From the NCBI GenBank assembly GCA_947372365.1, contig CANBTK010000227.1, positions 1 to 5,034 of the forward strand: a stretch of 5,034 nucleotides of DNA, in the 5' to 3' direction. The stretch's first letter is position 1, and the number at the start of each line of letters is the position of its first letter. This stretch comes from Flavipsychrobacter stenotrophus (GTDB lineage Bacteria > Bacteroidota > Bacteroidia > Chitinophagales > Chitinophagaceae). Below, one piece after another: positions 1-5,034 of this stretch. Position numbers and translations under genes: made by a program. The notes beneath the pieces are model-generated. The model was not told where the DNA came from. It did no database searches and saw only the letters and a program-made list of their open reading frames with translations.

Positions 1-1407
1 ACCTTCCTGAATGGTGTTATACACATAGGCGAGAAACAACTAGGCGGAGGAAGAATGGGGGAGAAGGGTGCAACTGGTATTACCGAACAACTGGTAGCAC
101 TAGGCTTTGAAAGCTCAAGGTTAAAGACCGGCACACCCCCGAGGGTAGATGGCAGGAGCCTTGACTATAGCAAAATGGAAATACAGGAAGGCGATGAAGA
201 GGTAATAGGCTTTTCGTACCAGCCCATTGAAAAAGTAAAGCCACAAAACCAACGATGCTGCTGGATAACTTACACCAGCCAGGCGGTCCATGACATACTG
301 AAAACAGGGTTTGAGCAATCGCCCATGTATCAGGGTAGGATAAAAGGCAGCGGCCCAAGGTATTGCCCAAGCATAGAAGATAAGATAACAAGATTCGCTG
401 AAAAGGAAAGGCACCAATTATTTGTAGAACCTGAAGGGTGGGATACGGTAGAGATCTACGTAAACGGCTTTAGTACATCACTGCCTGAAGAGGTACAGTA
501 CAAAGCACTAACCATGGTACCTGGCTTTGAAAAGTGCAAGTTCTTCAGGCCGGGCTATGCCATAGAGTACGATTATTTCCCACCAACCCAGCTTAAGCCA
601 ACCCTTGAAACAAAGCTGATAAGGAACCTTTTCTTTGCAGGGCAGATAAATGGAACCACCGGGTATGAGGAAGCTGCATGCCAAGGGTTAATGGCGGGCA
701 TAAACGCCAGCAGGCTGGTAGCGGAAAAAGAACCTGTAATCCTTAAAAGGAGTGATGCCTATATAGGGGTACTCATTGATGACCTTATTAATAAAGGGAC
801 AGACGAACCTTACAGGATGTTCACCAGCCGTGCCGAATACAGGACACTACTCAGGCAGGACAATGCAGATATGCGGCTTACCCCACTTGGCCATGCCCTG
901 GGCTTAGCATCAGATGAAAGGCTCAACCTCGTGCAGGAAAAAGAAAATGAAATAGCAAGGATAAAGAAGATATTGGTAGAGCTGCACGCAGAACCCGCCG
1001 ACTATAACCAGTTCCTTGAAGAAAGCAATTCATCGTTGATAACAGAAAAGACCCGGGCTCATAAATTGTTACTCCGCCCGGGAGTTGGGCTGAAACAAAT
1101 GATCGAAGCCATCCCGCAGCTAAAAGAGCAGATAGGCCCTGCTGATGCCCTGGTATTGGAGCAGGTGGAGATACAAGTAAAGTATGACATCTACATAGAG
1201 AAAGAAAAAGAGCTCATCAACAAGATGGCTAACCTGGAGGAGCTGAACATACCAGAGAGCTTTAATTATGAAAAACTAACCGCAATGTCAATTGAAGCGA
1301 GGCAGAAGATGATGAAGATAAAACCACGTACCCTTGGGCAGGCCAGCAGGATAAGCGGGGTAAACCCAAGCGATGTGCAGGTACTGCTGGTTTATATGGG
1401 CAGGTAA
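1..1407 (+). CDS. mnmG: MnmG (GidA), tRNA uridine-5-carboxymethylaminomethyl modification enzyme, 5'-truncated
   Basis: This is the 3' part of mnmG. The reading frame is open from base 1, so the ATG at 55 is an internal Met and not the start. About 468 residues are visible; by alignment from memory with E. coli MnmG (about 629 residues), roughly 155 N-terminal residues with the Rossmann FAD-binding motif lie outside the window. With MnmE, MnmG uses FAD to install the carboxymethylaminomethyl or aminomethyl group on wobble U34 of several tRNAs in the cytoplasm. Both family signatures are seen: GPRYCPSIEDK (nt about 349-384), whose Cys (nt 364-366) corresponds to the conserved Cys277 of E. coli, and GQINGTTGYEEA (nt about 637-672). 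Also present are LKTGTPPR (nt 121-144), EPYRMFTSRAEYR, EQVEIQVKY and the C-terminal GQASRISGV, part of the helical domain that contacts MnmE and tRNA. The C-terminus is complete. Met replaces the usual small residue after GGGR. recX follows 23 bp downstream. The identification is secure. Confidence 0.98.
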   Translation, partial: TFLNGVIHIGEKQLGGGRMGEKGATGITEQLVALGFESSRLKTGTPPRVDGRSLDYSKMEIQEGDEEVIGFSYQPIEKVKPQNQRCCWITYTSQAVHDILKTGFEQSPMYQGRIKGSGPRYCPSIEDKITRFAEKERHQLFVEPEGWDTVEIYVNGFSTSLPEEVQYKALTMVPGFEKCKFFRPGYAIEYDYFPPTQLKPTLETKLIRNLFFAGQINGTTGYEEAACQGLMAGINASRLVAEKEPVILKRSDAYIGVLIDDLINKGTDEPYRMFTSRAEYRTLLRQDNADMRLTPLGHALGLASDERLNLVQEKENEIARIKKILVELHAEPADYNQFLEESNSSLITEKTRAHKLLLRPGVGLKQMIEAIPQLKEQIGPADALVLEQVEIQVKYDIYIEKEKELINKMANLEELNIPESFNYEKLTAMSIEARQKMMKIKPRTLGQASRISGVNPSDVQVLLVYMGR

Positions 1408-1430
1408 AAGGACAAACAGAAAACAAATTA

Positions 1431-1880
1431 ATGGAAACATTAGCTGCAATAACCCGCTATTGCCAATACCAGGAAAGGTGCCACAGCGAAGTAAGGAACA
1501 AACTTTATGAACTGGGCTGCCACACCAAAGAGGTTGACGACAAGATAGCAACGCTCATAGAATCGGGGCTACTGAACGAAGAACGGTTCGCAAGGGCATT
1601 TGCAAGGGGAAGGTTCAGGTTAAAACAATGGGGAAGGGAGAAAATAAAACAGCAGCTACAGCTTAAAAAGATATCGCCCTATTGTATAAAAAAGGCTATG
1701 CTCGAAATTGACGGCGAGGACTACGACAACACCCTGAATAAACTCTTTGAAAAAAAACTGGTTGAACTAAAAACAGAGCGCAGCAAAATAGTAAAGAAAA
1801 CTAAAATATTTCGCTACATGGTTCAAAAGGGGTATGAAAAAGATATAATATTAGATAAAATAAGAAATGAAATGCCCTAA
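1431..1880 (+). CDS. recX: RecX, regulatory protein of RecA
   Basis: The gene encodes a 149-residue cytoplasmic RecX. Members of this family bind RecA filaments and mostly inhibit RecA recombinase and coprotease activity. The protein reads as three successive three-helix repeats: about residues 1-50 (YCQYQERCHSEVRNKL), 51-95 (ERFARAFARGRFR then KQWGREKIKQQL), and 98-147 (ending in the YMVQKGYEKDII helix). The FARAFARGRFR and WGREKI segments are the most typical part of the family. The length is slightly below the 150-170 residues usual for the family, and the N-terminus seems about ten residues shorter than I would expect for Bacteroidota. No ATG, GTG or TTG lies in frame between mnmG's last codons and 1431, so the ATG at 1431 is the best start. 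It begins 23 bp after mnmG, so cotranscription is likely. An AAAAGGA tract at 1406-1412 lies rather far upstream to act as a ribosome binding site. An A8 run lies at 1750-1757. recA is not in the window. Confidence 0.93.
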   Translation: METLAAITRYCQYQERCHSEVRNKLYELGCHTKEVDDKIATLIESGLLNEERFARAFARGRFRLKQWGREKIKQQLQLKKISPYCIKKAMLEIDGEDYDNTLNKLFEKKLVELKTERSKIVKKTKIFRYMVQKGYEKDIILDKIRNEMP

Positions 1881-1910
1881 GAAAAAAATAGGGTTTGTAG
1901 CAAATATTAC

Positions 1911-1918
1911 TAGATTTG
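1911..1918 (+). promoter_or_regulatory. Possible -7 promoter element for apaG (TAGATTTG)
   Basis: TAGATTTG matches the Bacteroidota -7 consensus TAnnTTTG exactly. The nearest upstream TTTG is at 1894-1897, only 13 bp away, shorter than the roughly 19-21 bp usual for a -33 element, and no TTG sits at the normal distance. If used, transcription would start near 1923-1926 and leave a leader of only about 11-14 nt before the ATG at 1937. The element may be a chance match; apaG may instead be transcribed from upstream genes. Confidence 0.35.
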
Positions 1919-1936
1919 TATAACAAAAAAGTGAGC

Positions 1937-2323
1937 ATGGTACAACAGGTAACAGAAGGCATTAGTATTAAAGTTGAGTGTTATTACCAACCCACGCAGT
2001 CTAATCCTTTAAACTCAGAATATATTTTCGCCTACAGGATTACTATAGAAAACCGGTCAATGTACCCCGTTAAATTACTAAGCCGGCACTGGCACATAAT
2101 AGACAGCAACGGCACCAAAAGGGAAGTACAGGGCGAAGGCGTAGTAGGCAGGCAACCTACGATAGAACCTGGCAACAGCTACCAATATACTTCAGCCTCA
2201 GCACTAAGGAGCGACATAGGAAAGATGTTCGGGACTTACCTCATTGAGAACCTCTTCAACAAAAAGAAGCTCACTGTAGTGATACCAGAATTTCAACTGA
2301 TTGTACCTTCAAAAATGAACTAA
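1937..2323 (+). CDS. apaG: ApaG family protein (ApaG/DUF525 domain)
   Basis: The gene encodes a 128-residue single-domain ApaG protein. The family has an immunoglobulin/fibronectin III-like beta fold. Databases often call it a Co2+/Mg2+ efflux protein from enterobacterial genetics, but it has no membrane segment and its biochemical role is unsettled. Visible family motifs are FAYRITIEN (residues 31-39), LLSRHWHIIDSNG (47-59), GEGVVGRQP (67-75), EPGNSYQYTS (77-86) and GTYL (99-102), with an IPEFQLIVP tail. I chose the ATG at 1937 because the product then starts MVQQVTEGI and has the 128-residue length I recall for Bacteroidota ApaG. Two alternative starts in the same frame, TTG at 1916 and GTG at 1931, would add seven or two residues; the TTG lies within a possible -7 promoter element. 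Unlike many proteobacterial loci there is no ksgA or apaH beside it. The gap to recX is 56 bp. Confidence 0.93.
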   Translation: MVQQVTEGISIKVECYYQPTQSNPLNSEYIFAYRITIENRSMYPVKLLSRHWHIIDSNGTKREVQGEGVVGRQPTIEPGNSYQYTSASALRSDIGKMFGTYLIENLFNKKKLTVVIPEFQLIVPSKMN

Positions 2324-2351
2324 CGAACAATCCCGCTAAAATGAGGCAACT

Positions 2352-2375
2352 GCCCAATAGCAGGGCTTCTTGGGC
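2352..2375 (+). other. Imperfect hairpin downstream of apaG
   Basis: GCCCAA (2352-2357) pairs with TTGGGC (2370-2375). Inside, AGC (2359-2361) pairs with GCT (2365-2367) around an AGG triloop, leaving a 1x2 internal loop. It lies 29 bp after the apaG stop and could protect or end the apaG transcript. No T-tract follows, so a Rho-independent terminator is not supported. It also overlaps a small ORF. Confidence 0.4.
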
Positions 2376-2478
2376 TATCTACCTATGGGGCAATAACCTA
2401 AATCTGGCAAGATAATAATTAAAATACCTGAATAAGCGTAGAAAATAAGAAAAATACGATATAATTGCACTTTAGAAG

Positions 2479-2509
2479 TTGAAAAATCGCAATTTTTACT
2501 ATAATTTTG
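2479..2509 (+). promoter_or_regulatory. Bacteroidota-type promoter of the ppiD gene
   Basis: TTG (2479-2481) and TAATTTTG (2502-2509) match the -33 TTG/TTTG and -7 TAnnTTTG elements recognised by the Bacteroidota primary sigma factor. They are 20 bp apart, close to the usual spacing. Initiation is expected near 2514-2518, giving a leader of about 30 nt rich in A and T, without a clear Shine-Dalgarno sequence, as is common in this phylum. The spacer holds a short palindrome, AAAAAT-CGCA-ATTTTT (2482-2497). Confidence 0.72.
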
Positions 2510-2545
2510 CCGTCCTTAATAAATATAATATAGAACCTAAATTAA

Positions 2546-4750
2546 ATGGCTGTAATACAACAAATAAGAAACAAGTATGGGAAAATAGCAGGTGCCGTAA
2601 TTGCCATCTCGCTAGTGAGCTTCATTATATCTGACGCAAGGAATGGTAGCTTCGGAGGGATATTTGGAGGTCATGATACCCATGTAATGACTGTAGATGG
2701 AACCAAGATAGAGTCGAAGGAGTATGAACTCAGGGTAAAGGAATATGAAATCCTTACCTCGATATATAGCAACAGGGGCCCTATTACTGACGAAGCCAGG
2801 GCACAAATAAGGGAGCAGGTTTTACAATCTGTTGCTTATGAAACTGTTGTAAGCAAAATGTGCGATAAGCTTGGTATTGAAACTTCAGAACAAGAAAAGA
2901 AAGACCTTCTGTATAGCCCAAATGCACACCAGTTGGTAAGGAACTTTTCATTCGAAGGCCAGCCTGTTTTTAACAGCCCGGAAACAAAGCAATTTGACCC
3001 AGCCAGGGTAAAGGGTTTTGAAGAAGAGCTCGTTAAGAACCCACAAAGGCTTGACCCTTATGGTAAATTCGCTGAACAATGGAATGCTGTTAAATCATAC
3101 GTACTTCGTATGAGCAGGATTGACAAGTTCAACGCAATGATGGCATCATCAGTTTATTCACCTGCTTACGAAGCAAAACGCGCAGCAGCTGACCAAAACT
3201 TAATGGCTTCAATCCGCTACGTAAAAGTACCGTACACATCAATACCTGATAACGACATAAAAGTTACCGACGATGAAATAAAAGCCTACATGCAAAAGCA
3301 CAAAGGCTTCTATGAAACTGAACAGGCATCACGTAACCTTGACTACGTTTCTTTCGAAATACTTCCAGCAGCTGGCGATAGCGGCAGGGCAAAGGGAGCT
3401 TTAGAAGAGATGAAAGAAGAGTTTTTAAAAACAAAAGACAACAAAACTTTTGTTGGTAATAAAAGCGACGACATCAATGTTTACTCAGAAGCTTATGTAA
3501 GCAAAAAAACATTCGCATCCATGATGGCCGACACAATTATGGCACAGCCAGTTGGCACCATATATGGCCCTTATGTAGAAGCAGGCAGCTTTAGGATCAC
3601 CAAAATAGTTGACAAAAAAGTATTGCCAGATAGCACAAAAGTCAGGCACATCTTAGTAAAAGTAAAAGACGGTGGAAAAGAATACCTTACAGACAGCGCA
3701 GCTAAAAAGAAGATAGACAGCATCGTAACTGCAATACATGGTGGTGCTAAGTTTGATAGCATGGTTGCTAAGTTCTCTGACGATGATGGCAGCAAAGCAA
3801 CTAACGGCGAATATTGGTTTAACCTACAGCAGCGCCCACAAATTTCTAAAGAATTCGGTGACTTCGCATTCGAAGGAAAAGCTGGTGAAAAGAAAACCAT
3901 TAAAGCTGACAACAGTAAAAACAACGGCTATGTTGGTTACCACTACATAGAAATAATGGAACAGAAAGGCGAAGGGCCAACAGTGCAGGTAGCTACTATT
4001 ACTAAAAACCTGTTACCAAGCGACAGCACTGTAAATGCAATTTTCGGTAAGGCAAATGACTTCGCAGCAAAAAGCACCAATGCAGCTGCATTTGATGCCA
4101 ACGTTAAAACATCAGGAACAGACAAAAGAATCGCTGAAAACGTAAGGGAAAATAGCTTCAGCTTACAAGGTATAGGTAATGCAAGGGAAATTGTTAAATG
4201 GGCATATACGCACAATGTAGGCGACGTGTCGGCTCAACCTTTCCGCATTAACGACCAACGCTACGTTGTTGCAAAACTTACAGCAATTGACCCTAAAGGG
4301 CTGATGGCTATCAATGCAAGCAACAGGCCGATGTTGGAGCAAAAATTAAAAGAAGAAAAGAAAGCAGAGATCATTATCAATAAATATAAAGGTGCAAGCT
4401 TGGAATCAATTAGCCAGGGTACAGCACAAACAATTAGCCAATCTGATTCAGTTACTTTAGGCGGTGGCTTTATACCTGGTATCGGCTACGAACCAAAAGT
4501 ATGCGGCTTTGCATTTTCTCCATCATTGCAGCCAAATGTTGTATCAGCGGGCATCAAGAGCCAGAGCGGAGTATTCTTTATCAGCCTGAACAACAAAACA
4601 ACAAAACCTGCAGACCCTATGGCTGAACAAATGGCGCTGATGCAAATACGCAGGTCACAAGAATCACAAGTTAGGAATTATGTAGGCCAGGCATTACAAC
4701 AAACGATCAGTAAGAAAGCAGAAATAAAATACAACATATCTAATTTCTAA
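2546..4750 (+). CDS. ppiD: PpiD/SurA-like membrane-anchored periplasmic peptidyl-prolyl isomerase and chaperone
   Basis: The gene encodes 734 residues. An in-frame TAA (2543-2545) directly precedes the ATG, so the start is fixed unless a later codon is used. A short basic N-terminus is followed by one hydrophobic segment (about residues 13-29, IAGAVIAISLVSFII) with no evident signal-peptidase site. This suggests an inner-membrane anchor with the rest in the periplasm, as in PpiD. A SurA_N-like chaperone region follows (about 45-225), starting at VMTVDGTKIESKEYELRV. The clear parvulin (PPIC) domain spans about 364-472, from KVRHILVKV through KFSDDDGS and KEFGDFAF to GYHYIEI. By my alignment to Pin1, His368, Asp412, Phe437 and His466 fall at active-site positions; Ile433 replaces the Met, and the usual GG(D/Q)LG turn reads NGEYW. 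The flanks (about 262-357 and 478-582) resemble degenerate parvulin units. The likely role is holding or folding newly exported proteins. The gene has its own promoter and terminator and seems monocistronic. SurA is the alternative name, but the uncleaved anchor favours PpiD. Confidence 0.92.
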   Translation: MAVIQQIRNKYGKIAGAVIAISLVSFIISDARNGSFGGIFGGHDTHVMTVDGTKIESKEYELRVKEYEILTSIYSNRGPITDEARAQIREQVLQSVAYETVVSKMCDKLGIETSEQEKKDLLYSPNAHQLVRNFSFEGQPVFNSPETKQFDPARVKGFEEELVKNPQRLDPYGKFAEQWNAVKSYVLRMSRIDKFNAMMASSVYSPAYEAKRAAADQNLMASIRYVKVPYTSIPDNDIKVTDDEIKAYMQKHKGFYETEQASRNLDYVSFEILPAAGDSGRAKGALEEMKEEFLKTKDNKTFVGNKSDDINVYSEAYVSKKTFASMMADTIMAQPVGTIYGPYVEAGSFRITKIVDKKVLPDSTKVRHILVKVKDGGKEYLTDSAAKKKIDSIVTAIHGGAKFDSMVAKFSDDDGSKATNGEYWFNLQQRPQISKEFGDFAFEGKAGEKKTIKADNSKNNGYVGYHYIEIMEQKGEGPTVQVATITKNLLPSDSTVNAIFGKANDFAAKSTNAAAFDANVKTSGTDKRIAENVRENSFSLQGIGNAREIVKWAYTHNVGDVSAQPFRINDQRYVVAKLTAIDPKGLMAINASNRPMLEQKLKEEKKAEIIINKYKGASLESISQGTAQTISQSDSVTLGGGFIPGIGYEPKVCGFAFSPSLQPNVVSAGIKSQSGVFFISLNNKTTKPADPMAEQMALMQIRRSQESQVRNYVGQALQQTISKKAEIKYNISNF

Positions 4751-4770
4751 AAACTTACTAAAGAAATAAC

Positions 4771-4802
4771 AAATCCCGGTTGCTACGAGCACCGGGATTT
4801 TT
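4771..4802 (+). terminator. Intrinsic (Rho-independent) terminator of ppiD
   Basis: AAATCCCGGT (4771-4780) pairs perfectly with ACCGGGATTT (4791-4800). An inner GCT/AGC stem around an ACG triloop continues the helix after one bulged T (4781). The stem runs into a T-rich tract (TTTTTGTTTG, 4798-4807). It begins 20 bp after the stop codon. The A-run on the 5' side is short (AAA), so it is best oriented for the + strand and would work poorly for a gene coming from the right. Confidence 0.94.
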
Positions 4803-5034
4803 GTTTGTACACTTCTACGGCATAACAACGGAAACATCCCCGTAAACAACCTTAAAACACCACAAAAATGGCGTTACACAGCTCCAAGGTGTATTCCATT
4901 AAGCATAATGGAGCCACATTACCAAAATAGGCTCGTACAATACCCACAAAAACTATTTCTCTACAAATATTCCCCTATAAAATAATCACAATTGATAGGA
5001 GGCAAAAGAAGCATAACTGTACCATATACAACTA
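4803..5034. other. Intergenic region after ppiD, no gene identified
   Basis: I find no credible start-to-stop coding region on either strand. On the minus strand, the three frames entering from the right edge meet stops within about 70 bp, so at most the last few codons of an outside gene could lie here. No clear TAnnTTTG promoter element was found. The only notable structure is the group of inverted repeats at 4875-4914. The window ends before the next gene. Confidence 0.7.
4875..4914. repeat. Overlapping inverted repeats, possibly a structured RNA or an operator
   Basis: Three inverted repeats share 40 bp. TACAC (4875-4879) pairs with GTGTA (4889-4893), and TCCATTA (4895-4901) pairs with TAATGGA (4906-4912) around an AGCA loop. 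GCTCCA (4881-4886) can instead pair with TGGAGC (4909-4914), which would exclude the second stem. No coding context is visible, so the role is unknown. Chance remains possible because each arm is only 5-7 bp. Confidence 0.45.

Larger units (their letters stand above)
2324..2545. other. Intergenic spacer between apaG and ppiD
   Basis: These 222 bp are A/T-rich, especially after about 2390. They hold an imperfect hairpin (2352-2375), a 24-codon ATG ORF (2341-2415) of doubtful reality, and the ppiD promoter (2479-2509). No clear intrinsic terminator for apaG is seen, because no T-run follows the hairpin. I see no tRNA, insertion sequence or other repeat here. Confidence 0.8.

Noticed and set aside
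80..417. Two long minus-strand reading frames opposite mnmG
   Set aside because: They overlap each other and a strongly conserved gene, and the predicted proteins have no recognisable motif; they are antisense shadows.
55..1407. mnmG starting at the ATG at 55
   Set aside because: The frame stays open to base 1, and the 18 codons before it (TFLNGVIHIGE...GGGR) are conserved MnmG sequence, so the gene is truncated by the window edge.
1288..1551. Minus-strand reading frame across the mnmG-recX junction
   Set aside because: It covers both conserved genes and its translation is Cys- and Leu-rich without family features; an antisense shadow.
2612..2806. Minus-strand reading frame of 64 codons opposite the 5' end of ppiD
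   Set aside because: It lies wholly opposite the conserved SurA-like N-terminal coding region and shows no motif.
3571..4215. Minus-strand and +3-frame reading frames inside ppiD
   Set aside because: They fall opposite or within the parvulin coding region, where the main frame is clearly coding; their translations are low-complexity shadows.
4771..4802. Bidirectional terminator serving a converging gene from the right
   Set aside because: The run of A before the stem is only three bases, so the minus-strand transcript would lack a proper U-tract, and no minus-strand gene is visible near it.
4828..4843. ACGG/CCGT inverted repeat
   Set aside because: A four-base stem with an eight-base loop is expected by chance and has no supporting context.
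1..5034. CRISPR array, insertion sequence, tRNA/rRNA gene, toxin-antitoxin or defence module
   Set aside because: I found no regularly spaced repeats, transposase motifs, long terminal inverted repeats, cloverleaf-like segments or matching protein families; all coding space belongs to four housekeeping genes.

Overview
The window looks like ordinary chromosomal DNA from a Bacteroidota bacterium, probably near Chitinophagaceae/Sphingobacteriia, although the family is a guess. Reasons are the TTG-N20-TAnnTTTG type promoter, A/T-rich leaders without clear Shine-Dalgarno sequences, AGG and ATA codons used freely, and proteins that resemble the Bacteroidota forms of their families. All four genes are on the + strand and are housekeeping types.

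Layout: positions 1-1407 are the 3' three quarters of mnmG (tRNA wobble-uridine modification), cut by the window edge. After 23 bp comes recX (1431-1880), a small RecA modulator. After 56 bp comes apaG (1937-2323), a one-domain protein of unsettled function. mnmG and recX are probably cotranscribed. apaG may be read through from them or use a weak promoter of its own whose -7 element overlaps the apparent TTG start at 1916. A 222-bp spacer follows (2324-2545). It holds a hairpin, a doubtful 24-codon ORF and, close to the next gene, a good Bacteroidota promoter. That promoter drives a 734-residue PpiD/SurA-like membrane-anchored periplasmic chaperone (2546-4750), which ends in a strong intrinsic terminator (4771-4802). 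The last 230 bases hold no gene that I can support, only a compact set of overlapping inverted repeats (4875-4914).

The genes do not form one pathway. mnmG acts on translation fidelity, recX on recombination, and ppiD on folding of exported proteins. I found no mobile element, CRISPR array, tRNA, rRNA, toxin-antitoxin pair or defence system, and no convincing sign of an undescribed system. The items worth a second look are the 3' intergenic alternative hairpins, the palindrome inside the ppiD promoter spacer, the apaG leader, and the three parvulin-like units suggested in the PpiD protein.
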